Source: Gulosibacter chungangensis (GTDB lineage Bacteria > Actinomycetota > Actinomycetes > Actinomycetales > Microbacteriaceae). Taken from it: a stretch of DNA of 64,000 nucleotides. Where the stretch lies: NCBI RefSeq assembly GCF_008831155.1, contig NZ_WBKB01000004.1, positions 186,001-250,000 on the forward strand. Direction: 5' to 3'. A program made the translations under genes and the position numbers. This document shows positions 17,920-28,700 of this stretch, one piece after another. Positions within the stretch are counted from its first letter, which is position 1; every line of letters begins with the position of its first letter. The notes beneath the pieces are model-generated. The model did no database searches and had not been told where the DNA came from. It saw only the letters and a program-made list of their open reading frames with translations.

Positions 17920-18440
17920 GGTCTCGCGACGGCACGCGAAGCGATCGGGTGTTTGCGGGGGGTCGTCCCGAAGACGAGGCCGCCAAGGTAGCAGAGCTCC
18001 CGCGTGAGGGACACAAGGTTGCGATGCTCGGGGACGGAGTCAACGACGCACCCGCGCTCGCGCAGGCTGACGTTGGCATCGCGATCGGCGCGGGAACCGA
18101 TGTCGCTATCGGATGTGGCGTGAACCTTGCGAGCTCTGACCCGCGCTCAGGGCTCTCGGTGGTTGAGCTGTCCCGCGCCGCATACCGGAAGATGAGACAG
18201 AACCTCTGGTGGGCGGCAGGCTACAACCCCATCGCGGTGCCGCTTCCTGCTGGCGTACTGGCGCCGACGGGCTTCGTGCTGCCGATGAGCGTCGGCGCCA
18301 TGCTGATGTCCGCATCTACGGTGATCGTCGCGCTCAACGTGAAGTTGCTGCGGCGGCTCGACCTGTCGCCGGAGCGGAGCGCCGCTGTGAGGCGCGGTAG
18401 GAGGGTGCATCCCTCTTTTTTGGGCACCGAGTTGCCCTAG
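17913..18440 (+). pseudogene. Copper-type P1B ATPase, C-terminal remnant
   Basis: From about 17946 the frame encodes the tail of a heavy-metal ATPase: [19 protein letters not shown], the hinge [20 protein letters not shown], then [20 protein letters not shown] and the final helices ending in [18 protein letters not shown]. The metal-binding helix, actuator and phosphorylation domains, about 500 residues, are missing. The first 11 codons ([11 protein letters not shown]) are not ATPase sequence. They are the antisense of the VirB4 5' region and match 7719-7752 in 30 of 34 bases. The fragment therefore begins at a recombination junction near 17946. Its stop overlaps the butanediol dehydrogenase stop in a CTAG. 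Confidence 0.85.
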
Positions 18441-19513
18441 AGCCCCTTGCCGCTGGGCGACACAAGAATCTTCACCGCGGTCTCGTTGTGGTTAATGAGG
18501 GTGTCGAAGCCCTTGTCGATGAGGTCGTCGAGCCCGATCTTGCCCGTGATGAACGGTTTGAGATTGATTTTGCCCTCCTCGACGAGCTTGATTGTCTGCG
18601 GGTGCGTGTTGACGTACGCGATGGTGCCTCGCACGTCGATCTCTTTGAGCACGAGCTTCTGCATATCGAGCTCGCCCTTGTGACCCCAGATCGAGACAAC
18701 GGTGAGAACGCCTCGTGGTCGGAGGGCGTCCATGAGCGTGTCGAGCACGACCTGCACGCTCGTGCACTCGAATGCGATATCGGCACCGCGGCCGTCCGTG
18801 AGTTTGCGGACCTCCTCGACGACGTCGACCTCGCGCGGGTCGAAGGCATGGTCGGCGACGCCCGAGTCGATCGCCTTTCGACGACGGATCTCGCTGAGTT
18901 CTGAGATGACGACCGTGACGCCGATTCCCTTCAGCACCGCCGACGTGAGCAGGCCGATCGGACCGGCGCCCCCGACGATCGCGACGTCGCCAGCTTTAGC
19001 CCTGGACCGCTCGACCGCGTGGGCGCCAACGCTCAGCGGCTCGATGAGTGCCGCCTCGTCGAGCGGCACAGATTTGTCGACGGGGTGCACCCAACGGCGC
19101 TGCACGACGATCTTCTCGCTGAGTCCGCCGCCGCGGCCACCGAGCCCGATAAAGTTCATGTTCGGTGAGAGGTGATAGTCGTTGCTGTCGGGGCCGGTGT
19201 CGACGTCTTCGTCGATGATGTAAGGCTCCACGACGACGTGGTCACCGACGGCGACGTCTTCCACGCCCTCGCCGACCTCGTAGACCACGCCCGACATCTC
19301 GTGGCCGAGGGTCACCGGTGCCGATTCGCCCGAGATGGGGTGCGGTTGCCCGTGTGGCGGAATGAAGATCGGGCCGTCGACGTACTCGTGTAGGTCGGAA
19401 CCACAAATGCCGCACCATGCGACGTCAATGCCGACGGTGCCGGGCTCGACGGTGGGCGTTTCAATGTCCTCAATGCGAATGTCGCGGTTGTCGTAGTAGC
19501 GAGCAGCTCTCAT
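18437..19513 (-). CDS. 2,3-butanediol dehydrogenase-like zinc alcohol dehydrogenase
   Basis: A 358-residue medium-chain dehydrogenase. It has the catalytic zinc residues [11 protein letters not shown] near residue 37 and GHEMSGVV near 70, an acidic loop replacing a structural zinc site ([12 protein letters not shown]), and the NAD Rossmann motif [17 protein letters not shown] near 175. The segment [11 protein letters not shown] before the GHE motif is typical of (R,R)-butanediol/acetoin dehydrogenases. I chose the ATG at 19513, which has AAGGAG upstream, over a start 24 codons earlier. Both neighbours are gene remnants, and this gene is intact. It probably interconverts acetoin and 2,3-butanediol, though other polyols are possible. 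Confidence 0.85.
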   Translation of the reverse strand: MRAARYYDNRDIRIEDIETPTVEPGTVGIDVAWCGICGSDLHEYVDGPIFIPPHGQPHPISGESAPVTLGHEMSGVVYEVGEGVEDVAVGDHVVVEPYIIDEDVDTGPDSNDYHLSPNMNFIGLGGRGGGLSEKIVVQRRWVHPVDKSVPLDEAALIEPLSVGAHAVERSRAKAGDVAIVGGAGPIGLLTSAVLKGIGVTVVISELSEIRRRKAIDSGVADHAFDPREVDVVEEVRKLTDGRGADIAFECTSVQVVLDTLMDALRPRGVLTVVSIWGHKGELDMQKLVLKEIDVRGTIAYVNTHPQTIKLVEEGKINLKPFITGKIGLDDLIDKGFDTLINHNETAVKILVSPSGKGL

Positions 19514-19806
19514 CTTGATCTCCTTAGTCCTATGGCGAAAGGGTGGGTCGGTCGCGCCGTCGCGCGGGTGGCGCATCCGGCTCATCGGGGCCCACCCTTG
19601 AAAGCTAGAACGGAAGGTTGTGAAAGGCGTGAGCGGGCGGTAACCGTTCGGTAGATGTTCCCGATCAGTATTCGGGACGGGGGTAATGGGTCAGCGGCGG
19701 TGGAAGATGGAGAGAACGCAGCACCCAAGCCGTCGAGCGCGGCATCGGCTTCGCTCCGACGCCAAGTCTGGAAAGCGCGAAGGAGAACGATATGCGTTAT
19801 CTACTG
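19514..19806. other. Intergenic region with a possible start remnant
   Basis: No complete gene. Just right of it, at 19792, an ATG with a good GAAGGAG ribosome-binding site begins a plus-strand frame (MRYLLSWHV...). The frame runs directly into antisense aminotransferase-like sequence, so it may be the first codons of a deleted gene. Confidence 0.35.
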
Positions 19807-20562
19807 TCATGGCACGTCCACCAGTCGGAGCTGCAGGCCCGACCCCCGGAATGGCGCGAGCGGGTCGCCGCTGGCGCCAGCCATCGCGATCGCCGCGGCG
19901 TGGGAGTCGTAGAACGGTTCAAGTGTGATGACTTCGTCGCCGGGGCCGCTGAGCGCGAGGATCGCGGCGGCGCCGAGGCGACCGACCCGATCTAGCTCGG
20001 CAATCGTGGCGCTGAGGGTCGCCGAATCCGGCGGATACGAAAACCAAGGTTCACCGCCCGGCATGAGGTGGGCGGTCGGTTCGCCGTCGGTCACGACGAG
20101 CAGCACGGGCTGCATGCTCGGATGCGCACGGAAGAATCGATTCGCGAGCGCCAGCGCGTGGTGCAGGTTCGTGCCTTGCTCGTGCACCGGCGGCATCGAC
20201 GTGAGCGCCTCGATTGACTGCTGCCGAGCGAGCCGACCGAACGAAATGAGCTGCAACTCATCGCTGCGGAACCGGGTTGCGACGAGTTGATGCAGGGCGA
20301 GCGCCGTCCGCTTCATCGGCAGCCAACGCCCCTCCACCGCCATCGAAAACGACGTGTCGACGAGCAGGGTGACGGCCGCTCGAGTCCGCGCCTCGGTTTC
20401 GCGCACCTCGACGTCACCGACGTCGATTCGGATGCGCGGCCCCGGTCTGCCACGACCGGCAGCATCCCGCCCGGCCGCGCCGCGCGTGATCGCGTTCGTA
20501 ATCGTGCGACCGACATCCCACGGTTCGGAGTCGCCGAACTGCCACGGCCAGACCCCGACCAC
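19807..20562 (-). pseudogene. VWA-domain protein fragment fused in frame to an aminotransferase fragment
   Basis: Residues about 1-197 are the C-terminal part of an actinobacterial VWA protein: PWQFGDSEPWDVGRT, MIDAS start LLVDTSFSM, TDGEPTAHL, then SATIAELDRVGRLGA. The family is normally over 600 residues, so the N-terminal part is absent. From about 19971 downward the frame changes abruptly to AAILALSGPGDEVITLEPFYDS HAAAIAMAGA. This is a conserved stretch of class I aminotransferases (PGDEV..LEP.YDSY) and is followed by unrelated sequence to the stop. The 5' end abuts the start of the histidine phosphatase remnant at about 20563 on the other strand. Both ends therefore look like recombination joints. 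Confidence 0.75.
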
Positions 20563-21123
20563 GGGCCGCGCGCCCGGCCTGCATCTTGCCGACGCCGGTC
20601 GCGAGCAGGCCGAGCGTGTCGCCGAGCGCCTGGCGGAGCTGACTCTCGACGCCCTCTACTCGTCGCCGCTGGAACGCGCGCCGGAGACCACCGCGCCCAC
20701 GGCATCCAGAAGCGGGCTGCGGGTGCACACCGAGCCGGGCCTGGTTGAGACGAACGTCGGCGAGTGGACCGGCCGACTCCTGAGCGAGCTGTCGCGCCTG
20801 CCCGAATGGCAGACCGTGCAGCGCGAGCCGTCGGCGTTCCGGTTTCCGGGAGGCAAGGGTTTCGTCGAGCAGCGCGATCGGATGCGCGAGACGATAGAGC
20901 GCATCCGATCGAAGCACGGGGCGGCACGGTCGTATGTTTCTCGCACGCCGACCCGATTCGCGTGTTCTTGTCGGACGCGCTCGGGATGCCCCTGGACGCC
21001 CTGCAGCGCGTCAGCGTGAGCCCGTGCTCGGTGTCGGCCGTCGCGTATCGCGGCGATGCCGACCCGGTCGTGCTGACCGTGAATTCGTCGCATGCCTCGC
21101 TCGCGGAGCTCGTTGCGGCGTGA
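20563..21123 (+). pseudogene. MSMEG_4193-type histidine phosphatase, 5' truncated and frameshifted
   Basis: Sequence from GRAPGLHLADAGREQAERV through YSSPLERAPETT, LVETNVGEWTGRLLSEL and FPGGKGFVEQRDRM is the phosphoglycerate-mutase fold of the actinobacterial MSMEG_4193 family. The N-terminal RHG catalytic motif is missing because homology starts only at about 20564. At about 20920 the frame changes within a CGGGGCGG run and continues as TVVCFSHADPIRVFLSDALGMPLDALQRV to the stop at 21123. In many actinobacteria this gene is followed by DUF3090 and SCO1664-type genes. Here DUF3090 is missing and the SCO1664-like gene follows directly with a 4-bp overlap. Confidence 0.75.
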
Positions 21124-21566
21124 GCGAGGATGCTCCCGCGCCGCTGCTCGAGTCGGGCGACAGCGACGGGTGGGAGCACTACTTCACGCTGTTTGCGGAC
21201 GAACCGGCGCTGCACGACGAGTTTCGGCGCATCGCGGTGTTCGACTTCGTCACGAACAACACCGACCGCAAGTCTGGCCACGTGCTGCGCGGCAGCGACG
21301 GCCGCATCTGGGCGATCGATCACGGGCTGTGCTTCTCGGCTGCGTTCAAGCTGCGCACCGTGATTTGGGATTTTGCGGGCGAGCCGATCTCGGATGCGCT
21401 GCTCGACGACGTCGGCAACCTCATCGACGAGGTGCCGGCCGAGGTCGCCGAACTGCTCACCGAACGCGAGGTGCGGGCGCTCCAGGGTCGCGCGCGGTAC
21501 CTGTTCGCGGCGCGCGAGTTCCCGATTGACGAGACCGGCCGCCGCTTCCCGTGGCCGCTCGTATAG
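21120..21566 (+). pseudogene. SCO1664-family kinase-like protein with internal deletion
   Basis: The frame starts GTG at 21120, overlapping the phosphatase stop, with MSEDAPAPLLESGD, which looks like the native N-terminus. It then jumps to DGWEHYFTLFADEPALHDEFRRIAVFDFVTNNTDRKSGH and ends normally with RARYLFAAREFPIDETGRRFPWPLV. The family is about 250 residues and phosphoinositide-kinase-like. Here 148 remain and about 100 residues of the N-lobe, including the ATP-binding region, are absent. The reading frame is kept across the gap. The retained part includes IDHGLCFSAAFKLRTVIWDFAG. A functional product is unlikely. Confidence 0.7.
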
Positions 21567-21614
21567 TGACTCGCGCTCGCCGGACCGCACAGCATCCTTG
21601 GTCACAATGGCCGC

Positions 21615-22469
21615 ATGACGCAAGCCGACCCGCTCGAAACCCTCCGCCAGCGAACGAGCTCGAAGTGGACGTCCAACGACCCCGACGTGCTCCCGATGTT
21701 CGTCGCCGAGATGGACTTCCCGCTCGCCCCGGCGATTCAGGATGCGCTTCGTCATGCGATCGAGATCGGCGATAGCGGCTATGTGAATCCTCGTGACCGG
21801 AGCGTCGCGGAGGCGTTCGGGTCGTTTGCGCACGACCGCGAAACCCTCGCGACCCTGTCAACGATTGTCGAGCACCATGGCGCGACGGTCGTGAGCGACG
21901 AGATTCACGCGCCGCTCGTCCACCGCGGGGTCACCTTCACGCCGTACCTGACGGTGTCGGAAGCCGCACGTGAGCACCGTATCGCTGCCGAGTCGGGCAG
22001 CAAGGCCTTCAACCTGTCCGGGCTAAAAACGGCGATGTTCGTGGCGGCATCAGAGCGGATGCACGCGCTCATTCAGGAGCTCCCCGACGAGGTGGGCTAC
22101 CGCACCGGACTCTTCGGGTTCCTCGCGACGCGCGCCGGGTTCGAGCGGTCACGTGACTGGCTGGACAGCACCCTCGAGACCATCGAAGGCAAATTCTCGC
22201 TCCTGCGTGAACTCCTCGACGAGCGGATCCCGCAGATCGGGATGCATCGGGCCGAGGCGAGCTATCTCACCTGGCTCGATCTTCGCGCACTCGGCTGGGG
22301 CGATAACCCATCGAAGCACGCGCTCACACACGGGCGTCTCGCGTTGTCGAAGGGGTCGGCGTTCGGCAAGGAGGGCGCAGGTTTCGCGCGAATGAACCTG
22401 GCCTGCGCACCGGAGACGGTCGAGGATGCGGTGGAGCGGATCGTGCGCGCGACGGAGCATGGCGGGTGA
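21615..22469 (+). pseudogene. MalY/PatB-type aminotransferase (C-S lyase) with in-frame internal deletion
   Basis: A 284-residue frame, whereas the family is about 390. The N-terminus MTQADPLETLRQRTSSKWTS, with VLPMFVAEMDFPLAPAI and DSGYVNPRD, is typical. After GSFAHDR (about residue 75) the sequence jumps to ETLATLSTIVEHHGATVVSDEIHAPL. This removes about 100 residues, including the aromatic cofactor-stacking residue and the NPHNP cofactor-binding asparagine. The PLP lysine region ESGSKAFNLSGLKTAM and the C-terminus are intact. With half the cofactor site missing, it is almost certainly inactive. It would have cleaved cystathionine or related beta-C-S substrates. Confidence 0.75.
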
Positions 22470-22540
22470 GAGCGACGATTGTCGGCGGCTCCCGTAAGGT
22501 CGACAAGTACGACAATTCAGACTTCACAGGGGTAATTCGA

Positions 22541-24538
22541 GTGTCGATTCAGTTCAACCACCCGCAGTTCATCTGGTCTGCTGCCGACCTCCTGCGGGGT
22601 ACGTACAAGCAGCACCAGTACGGCGACGTCATTTTGCCGTTCACGGTGCTTTCGCGATTGGATGCGGTGCTCGCGCCGACGAAGCCGGCGGTGCTTGCAG
22701 CGGTCGAGGGCTTCGACCCCGATGCCGAGCCGCCGAGCGCAATGCTGCGCGTGCGCGCCGGCCATGAGTACAGCTTCTTTAACCGCTCGAAGCACGACCT
22801 CAAGACGCTGCAGGGTGACCCGGACAGCCTGGAAGAGAACCTGCGCGACTACGTGAACTCGTTTTCGAGCAACGTGCGCGACATTTTCGAGAAGTACAAG
22901 TTTGAAGAGACGATCGCCGACCTCGCGGCGAACGACCTACTGCTGCAGATTCTGCAGCACTTCGCGAAGGCGAACCTGCACCCGAGCGTGGTCGACAACG
23001 AGAAGATGGGCCACATCTTCGAGGAGCTCATTCGCAAATTTGCGGAGGCCTCGAACGAGACCGCGGGTGAGCACTTCACGCCGCGTGAGGTCGTGAAGCT
23101 CATGGTGTCGATCCTGCTCGCGAACGAGGAAGACCTGACGACGCCGGGCGTGATTCGCGACGTGTACGACCCCACCGCCGGTACCGGCGGCATGCTCTCG
23201 GTCGCCGACGACGAGATCAAGGCTCTCAACCCGAGCGCCCAGGTGAACCTGCTCGGGCAGGAGCTCAACGCGTCGTCGTACGCGATCTGCAAGGCCGACA
23301 TGGTGGTGAAGGGCCAGCCGATCGACAACATCGTGCACGGCAACACCCTCACCGAGCCCGCGTTCAAGAACCGCACCTTCCACTACGGTCTCTCGAACCC
23401 GCCGTTCGGGGTCGACTGGAAGCAGTCGCGCACCGTGGTGACGACCGAGCACGAAGTTGCCGGGTTCGACGGGCGATTCGGCCCTGGCCTGCCCCGCGTG
23501 AGCGACGGATCGATGCTCTTCCTCATGCACCTCATCTCGAAGTTGCGCGAGCCAAGCGGCACGGGCGAGCCTGGCGCTCGCGGTGGCGGCAAGGGCGCGA
23601 TTGTCCTCAACGGTTCGCCGCTGTTTACGGGCGGTGCGGGTTCGGGGGAGTCAAACATCCGCAAGTGGGTGCTCGACAACGATTACCTCGAGACGATCAT
23701 CGGGCTGCCGACCGACATGTTCTACAACACCGGCATCAGCACCTACGTGTGGATCCTCAACAAGGACAAGCCAAAGGATCGCCACCGCAAGGTGCAGCTC
23801 ATCGACGCGACCGCGATGTTCCGCAAGATGCGCAAGAGCGTCGGCTCGAAGCGCAAGGAAATCAGCGAAGACAACATCGTCGAGATCGTGAAGCTGTACG
23901 AACAGTTTCGTGAGACTGAGCACTCGAAGATCTTCGACACGACTGATTTTATGTACCGCACGATCACGGTCGAGCGCCCGCTGCAGCTCAACTACGCGTT
24001 CGCGCCCGAGCGCATCGAGCGGGTACTCGCGCTGAAGTCGGTCGAGAAGCTGGGTGAGGATGCCGTGGGTCGCCTCCGCGACGCCCTCGAGCGCGCGGAC
24101 CAAGATTCAATACAGGATGCGGCGGGTGAGATCACGCACAGCCGCACCGAGTTCCAAGCGAAGTTCATGACTGCCGCAACTGCTGCGGGCCTCGCGTTGA
24201 AGCCTGCCCTCGTGAAGACGATCATCGATGAACTCGGCGAATACGACGAGAACGGCGAGATCGTGAAGAAGGCTGGCAAGCCCGTGCCGGATGCCTCGCT
24301 GCGCGACACGGAGAACGTGCCGTGGGACGAAGACATCCACGCCTACCTCGAGCGCGAAGTGAAACCATTCGTGCCCGCCGCGTGGATCGACGAGAGCAAG
24401 ACCCGTGAGGGAGCCGAAATCCCGTTCACGCGTCACTTCTACAAGTACGTGCCACCGCGACCGCTCGAAGAGATCGACCGCGACCTCGACGAGGTCCTCG
24501 GCCGAATCCGCGCCCGACTCGAGCAGGTGAAGGCGTGA
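22541..24538 (+). CDS. hsdM: Type I restriction-modification DNA methyltransferase subunit
   Basis: About 665 residues from GTG 22541 (VSIQFNHPQFIWSAADLL), chosen over an in-frame start at 22466 because family homology begins there. It has an N-terminal HsdM_N helical domain with LRGTYKQHQYGDVILPFTVL, then an adenine-N6 methyltransferase domain with motif I DPTAGTGGML and catalytic NPPFG, and helical C-terminal extensions. It methylates adenine in the bipartite site specified by HsdS and is part of both the methylase (M2S) and endonuclease (R2M2S) complexes. The stop overlaps the hsdS start by 4 bp. The gene appears intact although its upstream neighbours are remnants. Confidence 0.95.
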   Translation: MSIQFNHPQFIWSAADLLRGTYKQHQYGDVILPFTVLSRLDAVLAPTKPAVLAAVEGFDPDAEPPSAMLRVRAGHEYSFFNRSKHDLKTLQGDPDSLEENLRDYVNSFSSNVRDIFEKYKFEETIADLAANDLLLQILQHFAKANLHPSVVDNEKMGHIFEELIRKFAEASNETAGEHFTPREVVKLMVSILLANEEDLTTPGVIRDVYDPTAGTGGMLSVADDEIKALNPSAQVNLLGQELNASSYAICKADMVVKGQPIDNIVHGNTLTEPAFKNRTFHYGLSNPPFGVDWKQSRTVVTTEHEVAGFDGRFGPGLPRVSDGSMLFLMHLISKLREPSGTGEPGARGGGKGAIVLNGSPLFTGGAGSGESNIRKWVLDNDYLETIIGLPTDMFYNTGISTYVWILNKDKPKDRHRKVQLIDATAMFRKMRKSVGSKRKEISEDNIVEIVKLYEQFRETEHSKIFDTTDFMYRTITVERPLQLNYAFAPERIERVLALKSVEKLGEDAVGRLRDALERADQDSIQDAAGEITHSRTEFQAKFMTAATAAGLALKPALVKTIIDELGEYDENGEIVKKAGKPVPDASLRDTENVPWDEDIHAYLEREVKPFVPAAWIDESKTREGAEIPFTRHFYKYVPPRPLEEIDRDLDEVLGRIRARLEQVKA

Positions 24539-25749
24539 GTGTTACTTTCCCGACTGTGCGCCTCGATCGAGCCGTCAATCGGGTAGCTCCGACCAAGTCA
24601 GATTCTGAGTACCGCCTTGCACTCGAGTCAGTGGAGTCCTGGACTGGTCGACTTACCGATTCGCCCGTTGTTGAAACAGAGACCATCGGAAACGCCTTCT
24701 GCGACGGCCAGATCTTGTTCGGGAAACTCCGACCGTACCTTGCCAAAGTCTGGGTTTCGGATCGGCCCGGCGCTTATGTAGGGGACTTCGTTCTGCTGGA
24801 TCCAGATGCAGGATTTGATGCACACTTCCTCGGGTACGTGATGAGAACGCCAGAATTCATTAGACGTGTCTCGGCGGAATCGTATGGTTCTAAGATGCCA
24901 CGCGCTGAATGGGACCAGCTTCGGTACCTCGAAGTGCCGGCACCACCACTCGACGAGCAGCGGCGCATCGCGGACTACCTCGACCACGAAACCGCCGAAA
25001 TTGATGCGCTTGTTGACGAGATGAAGTTGGTTTTGACGCTGTTGGCCGAGCGGACTCGGTCCGACGTGGATTCAAAGTTCGCGACTTGTTTTGAACACGC
25101 GACGATTGCAGGACTGCGCAACCAACTTATGGAAGTTGACGAACGCGCAGGTGACCGGGCGAGGGCTGACGACTTGCTCTCCGTTTCCATTCATCGCGGA
25201 GTGACCAGGTGGGTAGATGAAACAGACGACCTTCCCCGTGCTGAAGACTTGTCTCGATACAAGACTGTGCGTGCGGGAGACCTGGTCCTAAATAGGATGC
25301 GCGCGTTTCAGGGTGCAATCGGAGTCTCGAAATGGGACGGCATAGCGAGTCCCGACTACGCGGTGTTACGCCCTGGCAGTGGGTTAGATCCGCTCTACGC
25401 CGTACGACTTATCAAATCGACCCGTTTTCTGCAGGAAATCTCTAAGAACCTGCGTGGTATCGGGAGCGATGATTCGGGAGTCGTGCGGACTCCGCGGGTC
25501 AGCGTTCGAGACTTGATACGCATTCCCGTTCGCTTGCCCAGCTTGGTTGAGCAAAAGGAGATTGTCTCGGAACTCGATGAAATGGAGACTTTCAATCTGG
25601 AACGCCAACGCGATGCTCAGAGGGCTATTGATCTTGCAATGGAGCGGCGGGCGGCTCTGATCTCGGCAGCGGTGACCGGACAGATTGACGTCACCGAGAA
25701 GCGCACGCCAGTCGCCGAAGAACTCGAGAGCACCCTCGCGGAGGCATAA
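24535..25749 (+). CDS. hsdS: Type I restriction-modification specificity subunit
   Basis: The 404-residue protein has two target-recognition domains. TRD1 spans about residues 1-135, ending in the conserved LEVPAPPLDEQRRIADYLDHE, followed by a helical spacer (AEIDALVDEMKLVL). TRD2 spans about 190-330, ending in IPVRLPSLVEQKEIVSELDEME and the second spacer with AALISAAVTGQID. It sets the two half-sites recognised by the enzyme. GC content and codon use in the TRDs are lower than in hsdM and hsdR, as usual for modules exchanged by recombination. The start overlaps hsdM by 4 bp, and hsdR starts directly after its stop. Confidence 0.95.
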   Translation: MSVTFPTVRLDRAVNRVAPTKSDSEYRLALESVESWTGRLTDSPVVETETIGNAFCDGQILFGKLRPYLAKVWVSDRPGAYVGDFVLLDPDAGFDAHFLGYVMRTPEFIRRVSAESYGSKMPRAEWDQLRYLEVPAPPLDEQRRIADYLDHETAEIDALVDEMKLVLTLLAERTRSDVDSKFATCFEHATIAGLRNQLMEVDERAGDRARADDLLSVSIHRGVTRWVDETDDLPRAEDLSRYKTVRAGDLVLNRMRAFQGAIGVSKWDGIASPDYAVLRPGSGLDPLYAVRLIKSTRFLQEISKNLRGIGSDDSGVVRTPRVSVRDLIRIPVRLPSLVEQKEIVSELDEMETFNLERQRDAQRAIDLAMERRAALISAAVTGQIDVTEKRTPVAEELESTLAEA

Positions 25750-28700
25750 ATGAGTAATAAGCATCAGGAACTCGCGTTTCAGCGGCACATCGCCGACTAC
25801 CTCGCCGCGCACGGCTGGGAGCGCTCCGAGAACTCCGTCGGCTACGACAAAGAACGCGCGCTCTTCCCCGAAGACCTGCTCGGGTGGCTCGAAGACACCG
25901 ATCCCAAGAACTTCGCCAAGATCGTGCCGCCCGACGCCGACCCGGCGACGCGCGCGAAAGGTGAGCGGCGCATCCTCGACCGCGTCGCGAAACAGCTCGC
26001 CGCACCCGAAGCACACGGCGGCGGCACGCTCGCAACCCTGCGCAAGGGATTCGACATTCCGGGAGCGAAGCACTTCAGCCTGCTGCAGAACCCACCCGCC
26101 GACAATCGCAACGAGAATCTCATCGCGCGGTACACGCAGAACCGGCTGCGTGTCGTGCAAGAGGTCGTCTACTCGACTAGGAAATCCGACCGCATCGACC
26201 TCGTGCTGTTCCTCAACGGGATCCCGGTCGCGACAATCGAACTCAAAACCGACTTCACGCAGTCGATGCAGCACGCCCTCGACCAGTACAAGCATGACCG
26301 GCTGCCGCACGGCGAGCCGCTACTCACCGAGTTCCGCGGGGCGCTCGTGCATTTCGCGGTCACCGATAGCGAAATCATGATGACCACGAAGCTGCAGGGC
26401 GTGGGCACGACGTTCCTGCCGTTCAACCGTGGCCACGACAACGGCGCGGGTAATCCGCCGGTCGAGGGCAAGCACCGCACCGCATACCTCTGGGAAGAGG
26501 TGCTCGAGCGCGACGCGTGGCTGCACATCATCTCGAAGTTCATCTACGTCAACCACCAGACCAACGTGAACCCCGTCACGGGTGAGATCGAAGAGAAGGC
26601 GCACGTGCGCTTCCCTCGCTACCACCAGTGGCGCGCCGTCACGAAGCTGACCCGCGACGCGCGCGAGCACGGATCGGGCAACAACTACCTCATCCAACAC
26701 TCGGCCGGCTCGGGCAAGACCGACTCGATCGCCTGGACGGCCCACCGCATGGCGACCCTCCACACGCCCGAAGGTGACAAGGTGTTCGACGGCGTCATCG
26801 TCATCGCCGACCGGCAGGTGCTCGACCGGCAGTTGCAGGACGCCGTCGACCAGCTCGTGAATACGACGGGGCAGTTCCAGCCGATCACGCGTGGCACCGA
26901 GGGATCGAAAACTGCGCACCTCATCGAGGCGCTCAGCGCTGGCGTGCCAATCATCGGCGTGACGCTGCAGACCTTCCCGCACGCACTCGCGAAGATCCAC
27001 GAAGAGGGAGGCGTGCTCGCCGGCAAGAAGTTTGCGATCATCGCCGATGAGGCCCACTCCTCCCAGACTGGCGACTCGGCCGCGTCCCTCCGCGAGCTGC
27101 TCTACGGTGGCGAGGCGCCGGCATCCGCTGAAGACGAAGAAGAGATCGGTGCCGATCAGGACGCGCTCGTTCGCATGGCCGCTCGCGCTGACGAAGACGA
27201 CAGGCTCAGCTTTTTCGCGTTCACGGCGACGCCCAAGGCGAAGACGCTCGAGCTGTTCGGCACGAAGGGGAGCGACGGCAAACCCGAGCCGTTCGACCTC
27301 TACTCGATGAAGCAGGCGATCGAGGAGGGGTTCATCCTCGACGTGCTGAAAAACTACACGACCTATGAGCTTGCCGCGCGGATCGCCCTCAACGCCGAGG
27401 CGCACGCCGAAGGCGAAGAAGTCGAGGTGGATGCGCGGAAGGGCGCGCGGGCGTATATCGGGCACGTTGAGCTGCATCCCACCAACGTGTCTTCGAAGGT
27501 CAAGGTCATTCTTGACCACTACCAGGAGACGGTGCGGCATCACCTCGGGGGCCGCGCCAAGGCGATGGTCGTCACGTCATCGCGTGCGGCCGCGGTTAAG
27601 TACGCGCGGGCATTCGCGAAGGCGATCGAGCGTGACGGCCTGCCGTTGAAGACGCTCGTCGCGTTCTCGGGTGAGGTGCCCGACCCCGACGTCACGGTCC
27701 TGCCCGGCGTCGAAGCGCCGACCGTGACCGAAGCATCCATGAACCCCGCCGCCCGCGGCGGCGATCTCGCCAAGACGTTTGCGCAAGACGGCCAGAACAT
27801 CCTGATCGTCGCGAACAAGTACCAAACCGGGTTCGACCAGCCGCTGCTCGTCGCGATGTACGTCGACAAGCAGCTCTCGGGAATCTCGGCCGTGCAGACT
27901 CTCTCGCGGTTGAACCGCAGGGCGGAGGGCAAGACCGAGACGTACGTGCTCGATTTCGTGAACGACGCGCAGCAGATTCTCGAGGCATTCCAGGTCTATT
28001 ACGAGGATGCATCCATTCAGCAGGAGTCGGACATCGACCTCGTGCCGGACATCGCGCTGAAGCTCGACATGCAGCAGATCTACACGCGTTCCGAGGTTGA
28101 GCGGGTGTGGGAGGGGTGGTCCGCGACGAGCGGGAAGCGAGACGCGCTGTCTTCGCTGCTCGACCCCGCGTTCGATCGCTTCAAGCACCGCTGGAGCGAC
28201 GCGGTGTTGCACGGTGACGACGAGGAGCGCGAGAAACTCGAAGACTTCCGCACGACGCTGGCGCAGTATGTGAAGGCGTATGCGTTCTTCTCGCAGCTGC
28301 TGAACTACCAGGAGCCGTACTACGAGAAGCTTTCGGTGTTCGCCGATCTGTTGTCGCGGAAGCTGCGGGCGTTCCGCGCCGATGCTGCCGACGCCGAAGC
28401 CATCGACGTATCCGACGTCGTGCTGACGCACTACAAGCTCGAGAAGCTGCGGGACGAAGACCTCCAGCTGCACTCGGGCGATGCCGACGGGCTGCGCGGC
28501 ATGACCGAGGCCGGGCTTGCGAAGGTGCGGGAGCAGGAGCGCACCTCGAAGGACGAGCTCATCGAGGTCGTGAACAAGTACCTCGGTGATCTGGATGCGC
28601 TGCCCGAGTATCAAGTCGCGTTCGTCGACACGATGCAGGCGGAAGTCGCGGAGGACGAGGACCTCGTCGTGCAGTCGGTGAACAACTCGAAGGTCGACTT

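Noticed and set aside
20313-21833. Open frame of 506 codons on the minus strand opposite the phosphatase and SCO1664 remnants
   Set aside because: Composition is the Arg/Ala-rich pattern of GC-rich antisense; both plus-strand genes have clear homology.
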